From Roseomonas sp. OT10 (GTDB lineage: Bacteria > Pseudomonadota > Alphaproteobacteria > Acetobacterales > Acetobacteraceae), in contig NZ_CP087719.1 in the NCBI RefSeq assembly GCF_020991085.1, forward strand, positions 1,508,001 to 1,572,000: a stretch of 64,000 nt of DNA, written 5' to 3'. Each line of letters starts with the position of its first letter. Position 1 is the first letter of the stretch. The notes below the pieces were generated by a model, which saw nothing but the letters and a program-made list of their open reading frames with translations, was not told the DNA's origin and searched no databases. Position numbers and translations under genes: made by a program. Shown here in pieces: positions 30,780 through 39,311 of the stretch.

Positions 30780-31748
30780 ATGCGCAGACGCGACCTCACC
30801 CTCGCCGCGGCGGCGGCCGCCACCGCCTCGCTCGCGGCGCGCCCCGCCTCGGCCCAGGGGACGAACCCGGCGTTCAGCCTCGCGGTCATCGGCTTCCAGA
30901 TGTCGTCCGAGACCCATGCCCGCGCCGCCAACGCGGCGGCGGCCTACGGCAGGGAGAAGGGCTGGGACGTCACCCTGCTGAACTCCGAGGGCTCGCTGCC
31001 CAAGCACGCGGAGCAGTTCGCCGCCCTGGTGCAGCGCAGGCCCGGCGCCATCGTGGTGTGCATGGGCAAGCCGGTGGAGGCGGACGCGCAGTTCCAGGCG
31101 GCGAAGGCGGCCGGCATCCCCGTCATCACCGTCATGTCCGGCACCAGCCCGCACACGCTGTTCGACATCGCGGTGAACGAGTACCAGGTGGGCGCCCAGG
31201 CGGCGCTGTGGCTGCTGGGGCGGATGAACTACCGCGGCGCGCTGCTGACGGTGCGCTTCGACGGCAATGTCGGCACCCGCATCCGCGGCAAGATGCTCGA
31301 CGCCGTGCTGTCGGAGAACCAGGCGGTGTCGGTGCTGGGCAGCCACAGCATGGCCCGCACCGCGAGCTGGCAGGACGACGTGCGCGCGGGGATGCAGGCG
31401 CTGCTGCTGCGCCATCGCGGCCGCTTCCAGGGCGTCTGGGCCTCCTTCGACGGGCAGGCCTATGTCGTGGACGACCTGCTCCAGGCCCAGGGCGTGAAGA
31501 AGGGCGAGGTCTCCTTCGTCTCGATCGACGGCGGCAAGGAGACCTATCGCCGCATCGCCGATCCGGAATCGACGCTCCAGGCCACCGTCGCCATCCCTTT
31601 CGAGGAGATGGGCCGCCGCGCCGCCGCCGCCGTCGAGAGCATCGTCGTGCGGAAGCAGCCGGCCTCCGACGTGACCACCGGCCCCTACCTGCTGCTCGAC
31701 GCCACGCTGGTGGACGCCTCCAACGTGGCGCAGTTCGCCGCGCGATGA
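30780..31748 (+). CDS. Periplasmic sugar-binding protein of the ABC importer
   Basis: A 322-residue solute-binding protein of the ribose-binding (type I periplasmic) class. The N-terminus MRRRDLTLAAAAAATASL is a twin-Arg-like export signal ending near PASAQ. The mature protein shows FSLAVIGFQMSSETHARAANAAA near 30-53, then QRRPGAIVVCMGKPVEAD and IPVITVMSG, the usual hinge segments. AAGGAGA lies 8 bases before ATG 30780. Its stop overlaps the ATG of the ATPase gene. The ligand is unknown; the family takes monosaccharides, autoinducer-2 and polyols. Confidence 0.92.
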   Translation: MRRRDLTLAAAAAATASLAARPASAQGTNPAFSLAVIGFQMSSETHARAANAAAAYGREKGWDVTLLNSEGSLPKHAEQFAALVQRRPGAIVVCMGKPVEADAQFQAAKAAGIPVITVMSGTSPHTLFDIAVNEYQVGAQAALWLLGRMNYRGALLTVRFDGNVGTRIRGKMLDAVLSENQAVSVLGSHSMARTASWQDDVRAGMQALLLRHRGRFQGVWASFDGQAYVVDDLLQAQGVKKGEVSFVSIDGGKETYRRIADPESTLQATVAIPFEEMGRRAAAAVESIVVRKQPASDVTTGPYLLLDATLVDASNVAQFAAR

Positions 31749-32521
31749 GCGACGCGCCGCCGCTGCTGTCGCTGCACGGAATCCGCAGGTCCTACGGCGC
31801 GGTGGAGGCGGTGCGCGGCGTCGACCTGGAGATCCGCGCCGGCGAGGTGCTGGCGCTGTGCGGCGACAACGGCGCGGGCAAGTCCAGCCTGGTGAAGGTG
31901 ATCGCGGGCGCGCAGCCGGCCAGCGACGGCACGCTGCGCCTGCGCGGCGAGGCGGTGGCGTTCCGTTCGCCGCAGGATGCGCTGCGCCGGGGCATCGCCA
32001 CCATCTACCAGGACCTCGCCCTCGCCCCGCGGCTCTCCATCGCGCAGAACGTCTTCCTCGGCAGCGAGCTGACGCGGGGCATGCTCGGCCTGCGCTGGCT
32101 GGACAAGCGCGGCATGGCGGCGGCGGCGCGCGGCTTCCTCGACCGGCTGGAGCTGCCGCAGCGGGACATGTCCGTGCCGGTGGAACGCCTCTCCGGCGGG
32201 CAGCGCCAGGCGGTGGCGATCGCCCGCGCGCTCCGCTGGCAGGCCGAGCTCATCATCATGGACGAGCCGACGGCGGCGCTGGGGGTGAAGGAGACGGCGC
32301 AGGTGCTGGGCCTGATCCGCCGCCTGCACGCCGAGGGCAAGGCGGTGCTGCTGGTCAGCCACAACATGGCCGATGTCTGCGCCGTCTCCACGCGGGTCGC
32401 GATCATGAAGGCGGGCCGCAAGGTGATCGACCGGCCCGTGGCGGGGCTCGATCCCGACACGCTCGCCCACATGGTGATGACGGGGCAGGAGGCGGGCGCG
32501 GCGCTGTCCGTGCCGGGCTGA
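31745..32521 (+). CDS. Sugar ABC transporter ATP-binding protein
   Basis: A 258-residue ATPase. Walker [13 protein letters not shown] is at about residues 40-51, the signature LSGGQRQAVAIARAL at about 148-162 and Walker B LIIMDEPTAALG near 168-179. The H-loop is SHNM. Most ribose-type importers use a double-module ATPase of about 500 residues. This one is a single module, as in the FrcA subgroup of alphaproteobacteria, so it should act as a homodimer. Its ATG overlaps the stop of the binding-protein gene (ATGA). It is the last gene of the cluster; cytochrome b561 follows after 68 bases and need not be linked. Confidence 0.93.
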   Translation: MSDAPPLLSLHGIRRSYGAVEAVRGVDLEIRAGEVLALCGDNGAGKSSLVKVIAGAQPASDGTLRLRGEAVAFRSPQDALRRGIATIYQDLALAPRLSIAQNVFLGSELTRGMLGLRWLDKRGMAAAARGFLDRLELPQRDMSVPVERLSGGQRQAVAIARALRWQAELIIMDEPTAALGVKETAQVLGLIRRLHAEGKAVLLVSHNMADVCAVSTRVAIMKAGRKVIDRPVAGLDPDTLAHMVMTGQEAGAALSVPG

Positions 32522-32589
32522 TGCGGGCCGGGCCTTGGCACCCGCCGCCGGGCTCCACATCTTTCGCGGTGCAGCAAGAGGAGCGAGCC

Positions 32590-33186
32590 ATGCCACCCGC
32601 CCCATCTCCCTCGGCCCTGGAAGATACGCCGGCGGCCTATGGCCGCGTCACCCGGGTCCTGCACTGGGGCATGGCGGTGCTGCTTGCCTGGATGTTCCTC
32701 ACCGCCACCGCCCGTGCGCTGTTCTGGGACGTGCCGCTGGTCCGCTCGCTCTGGTGGACCCATGCCTCGACGGGCTTCCTGGTCTTCATCCTCGCCCTGG
32801 TGCGGGTGAGCTGGGCGGTGGCGAACCGGCACCGGCGCCCGCCCAAGGACCCGTCGCTGCTCGGCCGCCTCGCCACGCTGGGGCATGGGCTGCTCTACAC
32901 GCTGATGCTCGTGATCCCTGCCCTGGGGTTGCTGCGCGCCTATGGCTTCGGCCGTGGCTTCGCGCCCTTCGGCCTGCCCCTCTTCCCGCCGCTGCCGGAG
33001 CGCATCCCCGCCCTGATGGCGCCGGCCAATGCTGTCCATGGCCTGCTGGGCTGGTGCCTGCTGGCGCTCGTGGCGGGCCATGTCGCAATGGCGCTGGTCC
33101 ATGCCTTCGCCTGGCGCGACGGGCTGCTCGCCCGCATGGCCGGCCGGCGGCCGCGGCTGGCCCTGGCCGGGCAGGAAGCAAGGTAG
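32590..33186 (+). CDS. Cytochrome b561 family protein
   Basis: A 198-residue inner-membrane haem b protein with four transmembrane helices. Candidate haem ligands are His25 (RVLHWGM), His58 (THAST), His150 and His164/His171 (HVAMALVH), in the four-helix pattern of bacterial b561. The family passes electrons from quinol, in some cases to superoxide. The start ATG 32590 follows AAGAGGAGCG. Downstream, a structured repeat fills the 470-base gap up to a convergent gene. Confidence 0.92.
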   Translation: MPPAPSPSALEDTPAAYGRVTRVLHWGMAVLLAWMFLTATARALFWDVPLVRSLWWTHASTGFLVFILALVRVSWAVANRHRRPPKDPSLLGRLATLGHGLLYTLMLVIPALGLLRAYGFGRGFAPFGLPLFPPLPERIPALMAPANAVHGLLGWCLLALVAGHVAMALVHAFAWRDGLLARMAGRRPRLALAGQEAR

Positions 33187-33252
33187 ACCCGCTGGCCCTC
33201 CGTATCGTCCAGGCTCGCGGCGCCATACGCGCGGCGTCCCTGGTGGCGTGGC

Positions 33253-33609
33253 GCCCGTGGCCCGGGGGCAAGGCTCTGCCTCGCCCCCGTACCCCCACTC
33301 CGCCAGGACCCTGCGGGCCCTGGACCCGATCAGCGCTGCCGCGGGACAGCTTTCGACGGGGTCACAGCGCCGAGGAGCCATGCTCCTCGGCGGGTACAGC
33401 CGCAGCACTCTCTGACGCCTTCTGAAGTTTTTCCAGAGTCCCGCCTGTCCACGCTCTGTCAGGGTTCAGCCCGGAGGCTGAAGCCTACCGGAAGCACCAA
33501 ACTCCCAGCGGGGACCGGGGCCCGCTTGTGGCCCCGGCAGGGGAGGGTCCGGGACGGGGATCGACGCACGGCGTCGATGCCGAAGGCCGGCGTCCCCTCC
33601 CGGTCCGAC
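33253..33609 (+). repeat. Structured interspersed repeat, copy A
   Basis: This fills most of the gene-free stretch 33187-33655 between convergent genes. It matches the reverse complement of about 45127-45468, at roughly 80-85% identity by eye apart from gaps. Its hairpins, in order, are 33263-33289 (GGGGGC arms and an inner AGGC/GCCT); 33368-33392 (11-bp CGCCGAGGAGC stem, loop CAT); 33465-33482 (TTCAGCC stem); 33515-33537 (CCGGGGCC stem, 7-base loop); and an extra 33560-33578 (ATCGACGC stem). The extra hairpin lies in an insertion absent from copy B. I see no gene in it. The outer parts, 33187-33252 and 33610-33655, show nothing recognisable. Confidence 0.85.
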
Positions 33610-33655
33610 GATGGAACACCACAGCACGACGGTTCAAGACATCCCGCCATCCGTA

Positions 33656-35515
33656 TCAGGCGGCCGGTTCCTCCGGTGCCCGGCTGCGCTCGCGCTCGGA
33701 TTGCAGGGCCAGGGCCTGGGCCAGCCCGGCCATCTCGCGCAGCGTGCTGACCACCGTCTCGTTCTGGCCCTCGGCGCGCAGCGCCTGCAGCATCGGGCTG
33801 TCGGCATCCGTGTGCCAAAGCGCGATGATCACCGTGGCATCCGGCAACTGCCGCCGGATGCGTCGCAGGAAGTAGCGGATGCTGGCGGCGCTGTTGCCCT
33901 CCTCCAGCACGCAGAGGCAGCACAGCCGCACGGTTGTCGGATCCAGCCGTTCCAGATGCGCGCCCAGCACGGCATTCGGCTCTGCGCGCGCGCCGAAGCC
34001 GTGGCGCTGCAGCACCTGCGCCGCCATGCCGGCGCCCAGGTCGTCGAAGCGGCTGCGCCCGGCGACGCAGACCACCGCATCCTCCCGCCGCCAGCCCGGC
34101 GGCAGCTCCCCCGTCAGGGCGGCCGGACGCGCGACGGCCGGCAGCGGCAGGTCGCGATGCGCCAGATCATCCAGCAAGGTCTCGATCTGCTGGTGCATCG
34201 CCTCCAGCCGCTCGCCCTCCAGCGCCTCCCGCGTCATGTCCGCCTGGGCCAGGACCAGCCCCCGCAGTGCCACCTCGTCGTAGTAGGTGGCCAGGGGCGT
34301 GTCGCGCAGCCGGCGCTTCGCCTGCTCCACCAGCCCGTCGGCATCGCCTTCGAGCGCGCGCTGGTAGAAGGTTTCTTCCGGCCGCAGCGGCGGCCGGTCG
34401 CCGAGCATGACGTCGAGGAACTCCAGCCGGTCGACATGCCGCCCCAGCACGACGAGGCAGACGGTGAGCGGTGTCGCCAGCAGCAGCCCGATCGGGCCCC
34501 ACATGAAGGTCCAGAAGGTCGCGGAGAGGATCACCGAGATCGGCGAGAGCCCGGTGCTCTGGCTGTAGAGCAGGGGCTCGACCAGCTGGCTCATCAGCAG
34601 CCCGCAGACCGCGTAGAGCGCCAGCACCTGCAGGGCCAGGCTCCAGCCGGGGTCCACCGCCAGGGCCAGCAGCAGCATGGGCGCCAGGGCGATCGGGTTG
34701 CCCAGGAAGGGCACGAAGCGCATCAGCCCGGCCAGGATCCCCCAGAGCGGCGGGTTGGGTAGCCCGATCGCCCAGAGGCCGAGGGCGATGGCGATGCCGA
34801 AGCAGGCATTCACCCCCACCTGGCTGAGGAAGAATCGCGACAGCCGGTAGGCGGCGTCGTTCATCGCCAGCGTGGTGCGCGGCAGGTCGCGGCTGCCGGC
34901 CAGGCGGACCAGCCGGTCGCGCAGGTTCTCGCGGTAGAGCAGGACGAAGACGGTAAAGACGATCACCACGCCGGTCGTCGCCAGGGGCCCCAGCAGGGGG
35001 GTGACGATGCTGCCCAGCAGGCCCAGCGCGCTGGTGTCGGGGCCGGTGCCCTCGATCACCGTGGCCGGGCGCCGGGCGGGGCGCTCCGCCTCCTCCCCGC
35101 CGCGGTTCAGCGCCTGGCCGAGGTCGCGCAGCGTGGCATTGGCACGCTCCAGCATCTGCCCGCCCATGCGCACCGAATCCAGCTTCGCGCGCATGGTGGC
35201 CTGGTAGGCCGGAAGGTTCTCCGCCAGCAGCCCCACCTGCCGGCCGACCGCAGCGCCGATGCCGAGGATGATGGCGAAGGCCAGCAGCACGGCGATCAGC
35301 ACCGCCGGGGCGCCGGGCAGACGGAGGCTGCGGAACAGCCGGACCAGCGGCGCCAGGACGAAGGCCAGCAGGACCGCCAGCACCAGGGGGACGAAGAGAT
35401 CGCGGCCGAAGTAGATGGCCGCCACCACGATCGCCCCGTTGACCAGGGTGCCGGAGGCGGGGGCCACGAGGGCGGAGGTCGTCAGGGCCGGCCGCCGGGG
35501 GTCGAAAGGGGCCAT
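33656..35515 (-). CDS. AI-2E family transporter with long soluble C-terminal region
   Basis: A 619-residue protein. Residues 24-360 form the AI-2E/PerM-type permease: helices at about 24-60 and 70-92, a soluble insert to about 165, then helices to 360. It carries the family segments MRFVPFLGNPIALAPM and SQLVEPLLYSQSTGLSP. Residues 371-619 form an unusual soluble extension. A helical stretch (371-460, with QRALEGDADGLVEQAKRRL) leads into an alpha/beta part starting AVVCVAGRSRFDDLGAGMAAQVLQ. The latter resembles a cobalamin-binding-like Rossmann fold but lacks the DxHxxG cobalamin motif. Plain family members stop near 350-380 residues. The transported molecule is unknown. Confidence 0.85.
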   Translation of the reverse strand: MAPFDPRRPALTTSALVAPASGTLVNGAIVVAAIYFGRDLFVPLVLAVLLAFVLAPLVRLFRSLRLPGAPAVLIAVLLAFAIILGIGAAVGRQVGLLAENLPAYQATMRAKLDSVRMGGQMLERANATLRDLGQALNRGGEEAERPARRPATVIEGTGPDTSALGLLGSIVTPLLGPLATTGVVIVFTVFVLLYRENLRDRLVRLAGSRDLPRTTLAMNDAAYRLSRFFLSQVGVNACFGIAIALGLWAIGLPNPPLWGILAGLMRFVPFLGNPIALAPMLLLALAVDPGWSLALQVLALYAVCGLLMSQLVEPLLYSQSTGLSPISVILSATFWTFMWGPIGLLLATPLTVCLVVLGRHVDRLEFLDVMLGDRPPLRPEETFYQRALEGDADGLVEQAKRRLRDTPLATYYDEVALRGLVLAQADMTREALEGERLEAMHQQIETLLDDLAHRDLPLPAVARPAALTGELPPGWRREDAVVCVAGRSRFDDLGAGMAAQVLQRHGFGARAEPNAVLGAHLERLDPTTVRLCCLCVLEEGNSAASIRYFLRRIRRQLPDATVIIALWHTDADSPMLQALRAEGQNETVVSTLREMAGLAQALALQSERERSRAPEEPAA

Positions 35516-35660
35516 GAGGCGTTCGCTGTCTCTCCCGGGCAGGGGGCCGGCCGGTCGGCGCCGCGATTCGCGCGGCAGGAGGCAAACACCGCGCGGCGCG
35601 GCGGGTTTGGCGCGCGGGCGGGCGCGGCAATGTCGTGGGTCGCGCCGGCCGGGGGAAGGC

Positions 35661-36299
35661 TTACCGGAGCAGCCGCGACACGTCCCGCCGCAGGGCCGGG
35701 ATCACCTCCGCCTCGAACCAGGGGTTCCGCTTCGCCCAGGCGAGGGTGCGCCAGGAGGGGTGGGGCAGGGGGAAGTGCGCCGGCTGCACGTCGGCATGGC
35801 GCCGCACCCGCTCCGCCAGTGGCGGGCCCTTTGCCCCCAGCACCCGGCGGATGGCGTAGGAGCCGACCAGCAGCCGCAGCCGCACCCCTGTCAGCAGCGG
35901 CACGATCCGGGGGTGCCAGAGCGGCGCGCATTCCGGGCGCGGCGGCGCGTCGCCTCCGCGCGGCAGCCGGCCCGGGTAGCACAGGCCGGTGGGCAGGATG
36001 GCGAAGCAGGCCGGGTCGTAGAAGGTGTCCCGGTCCACGCCGAGCCAGTCGCGCAGCCGCTCGCCCGAGGCGTCGTCGAAGGGGATGCCCGAGAGGTGCG
36101 CCTTGGTCCCCGGCGCCTGGGACGTGATCAGGATCCGGGCGCGTGGGTCGAGCTGCATGATCGGCCGTGGCCCCAGCGGCAGCACCGGGGCGCAGAGGGT
36201 GCAGGCCCGCGCCGCTGCCTCCGCCTCCGCCAGCCCGGCCGCGGGGACGGGCGCCGGCGCGGCGGCCGCGCCGGGCGGCCGATGGGCGGCGGCCGTCAC
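35661..36299 (-). CDS. Uracil-DNA glycosylase family protein with Fe-S cysteines
   Basis: A 212-residue protein of the iron-sulfur uracil-DNA glycosylase superfamily (families 4/5 and relatives). Four cysteines fit the cluster pattern: Cys33 and Cys36 (CTLC), Cys107 and Cys124. Their spacing of 17 between the last two is close to that in Thermus UDG. The first active-site segment is ITSQAPGTKAHLSG, and HPS is at 180-182. The PFDDASGERLRDWLG segment marks a subgroup common in proteobacteria whose activity is little studied. The start GTG 36299 overlaps the sirtuin stop (GTGA), so the two genes are translationally coupled. Confidence 0.85.
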   Translation of the reverse strand: MTAAAHRPPGAAAAPAPVPAAGLAEAEAAARACTLCAPVLPLGPRPIMQLDPRARILITSQAPGTKAHLSGIPFDDASGERLRDWLGVDRDTFYDPACFAILPTGLCYPGRLPRGGDAPPRPECAPLWHPRIVPLLTGVRLRLLVGSYAIRRVLGAKGPPLAERVRRHADVQPAHFPLPHPSWRTLAWAKRNPWFEAEVIPALRRDVSRLLR

Positions 36300-37003
36300 G
36301 GCAGCCGGCCCAGCATCTCGCGGACGAAGGCCGGTACCAGCACGGTGGCCGGGCCGTGCCGCGTCTCGTGAAAGCCGGCGGCGCCGGCGCTGGGCTCCAG
36401 GTTCAGCTCCAGCGTGCGCGCGTGGCGGCGCGCCTGCGCCACGAAGCCCGCCGCCGGGTACACGTTGCCCGAGGTGCCGATGGAGACGAAGATGTCGCAG
36501 CGGGCGAGCGCCGCCTCGATCGCCTCCATGTGCATGGGCATCTCGCCGAACCAGACGATGTCGGGCCGCATGCCGCCCGCCTGGCCGCAGGCGGGGCAGG
36601 GCGTGACGGTGGAGAGGTCCTCCTCCCAGGAGGACACGGCGCCGCAGCGCAGGCAGCGCGCCTTGCGCAGCTCGCCATGCATGTGCACCAGCCGCTTCGT
36701 GCCGGCCCGGTCGTGCAGGTCGTCCACGTTCTGCGTCACCAGCAGCAGCTCGCCCGGCCAGCGCGCGTCCAGCTCCGCCAGGGCGAGGTGGGCGGCATTC
36801 GGCTGCACCTCCCGAAGCTGCGCGCGGCGGGCGTTGTAGAAGCCCTGGACCTTCCCCGGATCGCGGGCGAAGGCCTCCGGCGTCGCGACCTCCTCCAGCG
36901 GCACCGTCGCCCAGATCCCGCCCCGGTCGCGGAAGGTGTGCAGCCCGGATTCCTGGCTGATCCCGGCGCCGGTGAGGAGGAGGATGGCAGGCGAGGAGGA
37001 CAT
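36296..37003 (-). CDS. cobB: Sir2-family NAD-dependent protein deacylase
   Basis: A 235-residue cytosolic sirtuin. The NAD-binding GAGIS is at residues 12-16, the catalytic His109 is in VHMHGEL, and QNVDDLH is at 91-97. The zinc is held by Cys117/Cys120 and Cys136/Cys139. Tyr56 and Arg59 (FYNARR) form the Y-x-x-R pair of class III sirtuins, which remove succinyl and malonyl groups as well as acetyl. I chose ATG 37003, just before SSSPAILLLTGAG. The upstream in-frame ATG 37045 adds unconserved residues. It shares a 4-base overlap with the uracil-DNA glycosylase gene. Confidence 0.94.
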   Translation of the reverse strand: MSSSPAILLLTGAGISQESGLHTFRDRGGIWATVPLEEVATPEAFARDPGKVQGFYNARRAQLREVQPNAAHLALAELDARWPGELLLVTQNVDDLHDRAGTKRLVHMHGELRKARCLRCGAVSSWEEDLSTVTPCPACGQAGGMRPDIVWFGEMPMHMEAIEAALARCDIFVSIGTSGNVYPAAGFVAQARRHARTLELNLEPSAGAAGFHETRHGPATVLVPAFVREMLGRLP

Positions 37004-37226
37004 GTGCCGGATGGGCCATGGCCCGTGCGGGGCGGTCAATCCCACCCGGCCCTCACGCCCTTGTGGGCGGTGCCCTGTTACCGGCTGCCCTAGATATCCG
37101 CGGGGGCTCTGCTACAGGGACGGCCCCAGGTTACAGGACGAGCATGCAGCGGCCCCAGGGTTTTGGGCGAGACGAGGCTGCGGCCCCGGACGACGGATGG
37201 TATGGCGTGGCGGGCGGAGGCCAGGC

Positions 37227-39275
37227 GTGATCCGTTCTCCTCGCGTGTTGTGCCAGGTTCCGGTGAAGCCCGGCTGGCGTGGCGCCTGGAGCCGCCTGTC
37301 CGGCCGCGTGGCGGGGCTCGGGCCCCGGGACATGCTGGTCCTGTCCTTTCTCGACGCACGGGGCTGTCCGGCGCATGGCCCGCTCCACCTGCCATCCCCG
37401 GCGACGGGCGAGGCGAGGGAGGGAGAGAGGTTCGACCTGATCGCCTTCCTGCCCGCCGGGGCCGCGACGGCACAGCTCGCCGTCATCTCCGAGACCGACC
37501 GGGCGCAGGAGACGGAGCCGCTTTCCCTGCGCAGGATCGGCGCCGCGACGGCGTCGGCGCGGCTGCTGGCGCAGGTGCCCCGCCCGGTGCTGCTGCGGCG
37601 CCTGGTCGGGGCGATGCGCCAGCCGCGCCAGTTCGGCGCGGCACTGCGCGGGCTGCTGGCCGAGACCGCCTACCGCCTGCAACTGCCGCGCTACGGCTAC
37701 GGCACCTGGATCACCGCCTACGAGGCCTGGCCGGCGCAGGGCCGACCCGATCCCGCGGCGCCGTCCATCGCCTATCTCGTCCTCGCGCAGGAGCCGGCCT
37801 CCGCCGCGCTGGAGGCCACGCGGTCCAGCCTGGCGGCCCAGGGGGACGCCACGTGGGAGGTCGTGACCGGCCACCCCTCCGCGGAGGTCCTGCGGCAGGC
37901 GGTCGAGAGGCTGCCGGGCGAGGTCGTCGGACTGCTCCAGGCAGGGGAAGTGCTTCCCCCCTACGCGACCCGGGTGGCCGGCGGTGCCCTGGCCGCGCTT
38001 GGCCTGCCCGAGATCGCGCTGACCGACGAGGATACGCTGACCGCCCGGGGCGAGCGCACGGAGCCCCGGTTCCGGCCCTCGCCCGGCGAGGCGCTGATGC
38101 TGTCGGGCACGCTCTCCCGCGGCCTCTGGCTCGTGCGGCGGGAGGTGCTGCTGCGGCACCTGGGCACGCCCGGGGCGGCGGCCGGCTGGGCGGAGGCACT
38201 GCGGCTCGACCTCTGGCTGGCCCGCCACGCGGCCGGGGCGCGTTCCTTCAGCGCCCGCATTCCGCATGTGCTGACGCACCGCCGCCAGGATGCGGAGGCG
38301 GCGCCGCCGGAAATCCTGGCGGCGGTGGCCGGGCGCCGGCTGGACAATGCCGCCCCCGCCGTGGTGCCGCTGCCGACCTTCCCCCTGACCTTCCGGCTGA
38401 GGGGCGAGGAGCCGCCGCCGCGGGTGACGGCGATCGTGCCCTCGACCCTGCGGCAGCCGCACTCCCTGGCCTGCCTACGCGCCATCCTGGACGGGACGGA
38501 CTATCCGGCGCTCGACCTGCATGTGGTGGTGATGCAGCCGGGGCCGCTGGACGCGGTCCAGCGCGCCGCGGCCGACGCGCTCTCGGCCGATCCCCGCGCC
38601 ACGGTCGCCTGGCTGCAGGCGCCGCGCTTCAACTTCTCCACCGCCAACAACCATGCCGCCGCGCATACCGCCGGTGAGCATATCCTGCTGCTGAACGACG
38701 ACGTCTCGCCCATCCGCGCCGACTGGCTGCGCTGGATGGCCGCCTGGCTGGCCGACCCGGCCACCGGCATGGTGGGCGCGCGGCTGCTCTACCCCGATGG
38801 CAGCCTGCAACATGGCGGCGTGCTGATGGGCCCGGGCGGGGTGTGCGAACATGCCAACCGGCACCTGCCCGGCGCCGCGCCCGGCTACCTGTCGCGCGCG
38901 GTGCTGGCGCAGGACTTCTCCGCCGTCACCGCCGCCTGCATGCTAGTCCGCCGAACGCTGTACGAGCGCCTCGGCGGGCTCGACGAAGCCTATCCCAGCG
39001 CCTTCAACGACGTGGACCTCGCCTTGCGGGTGCGGGAGGCGGGATACGCGGTGGTCTATGCACCCCAGGCGGAACTGCATCACCACGAGCTGCAGACCTA
39101 CGGCTCGCACTATGCCGGGGAGCGCGCGGCCTTCCAGGCGGCGGAGGTCGCACGGCTGCGGCAGCGCTGGGCCGCGGTGATCGCCGCGGACCCGTTCCAC
39201 AACCCGAACCTCAGCCTGTTGCCCGGGTCCGAATGGGATCTCGCCTTCCCGCCGCGGCACCTGGCCGGGGGGTAG
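37227..39275 (+). CDS. Glycosyltransferase family 2 protein
   Basis: A 682-residue protein. The C-terminal half (from about residue 395) is a GT-A glycosyltransferase. It has RVTAIVPSTLRQPHSLACLRAIL, the ILLLNDDVSPIRADWL metal-binding region, then GARLLYPDGSLQHGG and the LDEAYPSAFNDVDLALRVREAGY acceptor helix. The latter segments are typical of rhamnosyl or O-antigen transferases. The N-terminal 390 residues have no clear domain that I recognise but read as protein-like. GTG 37227 is chosen because GGAGG lies 6 bases upstream; an ATG at 37197 is also open. No polysaccharide cluster surrounds it. Confidence 0.88.
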   Translation: MIRSPRVLCQVPVKPGWRGAWSRLSGRVAGLGPRDMLVLSFLDARGCPAHGPLHLPSPATGEAREGERFDLIAFLPAGAATAQLAVISETDRAQETEPLSLRRIGAATASARLLAQVPRPVLLRRLVGAMRQPRQFGAALRGLLAETAYRLQLPRYGYGTWITAYEAWPAQGRPDPAAPSIAYLVLAQEPASAALEATRSSLAAQGDATWEVVTGHPSAEVLRQAVERLPGEVVGLLQAGEVLPPYATRVAGGALAALGLPEIALTDEDTLTARGERTEPRFRPSPGEALMLSGTLSRGLWLVRREVLLRHLGTPGAAAGWAEALRLDLWLARHAAGARSFSARIPHVLTHRRQDAEAAPPEILAAVAGRRLDNAAPAVVPLPTFPLTFRLRGEEPPPRVTAIVPSTLRQPHSLACLRAILDGTDYPALDLHVVVMQPGPLDAVQRAAADALSADPRATVAWLQAPRFNFSTANNHAAAHTAGEHILLLNDDVSPIRADWLRWMAAWLADPATGMVGARLLYPDGSLQHGGVLMGPGGVCEHANRHLPGAAPGYLSRAVLAQDFSAVTAACMLVRRTLYERLGGLDEAYPSAFNDVDLALRVREAGYAVVYAPQAELHHHELQTYGSHYAGERAAFQAAEVARLRQRWAAVIAADPFHNPNLSLLPGSEWDLAFPPRHLAGG

Positions 39276-39282
39276 GGGCGGT

Positions 39283-39303
39283 CGGCCCGGCTACGCCGGG
39301 CCG
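39283..39303. terminator. Candidate bidirectional terminator hairpin between convergent genes
   Basis: A perfect 9-bp inverted repeat, CGGCCCGGC / GCCGGGCCG with loop TAC, in the 36 bases between the glycosyltransferase and copper-chaperone stops. It has no T run, so it may be only a processing or Rho-assisted signal. Confidence 0.55.
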
Positions 39304-39311
39304 TGCCCCCC

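Noticed and set aside
33187-33655. A small gene inside repeat copy A
   Set aside because: Short frames exist but differ in frame and content between the two copies and have no ribosome site.
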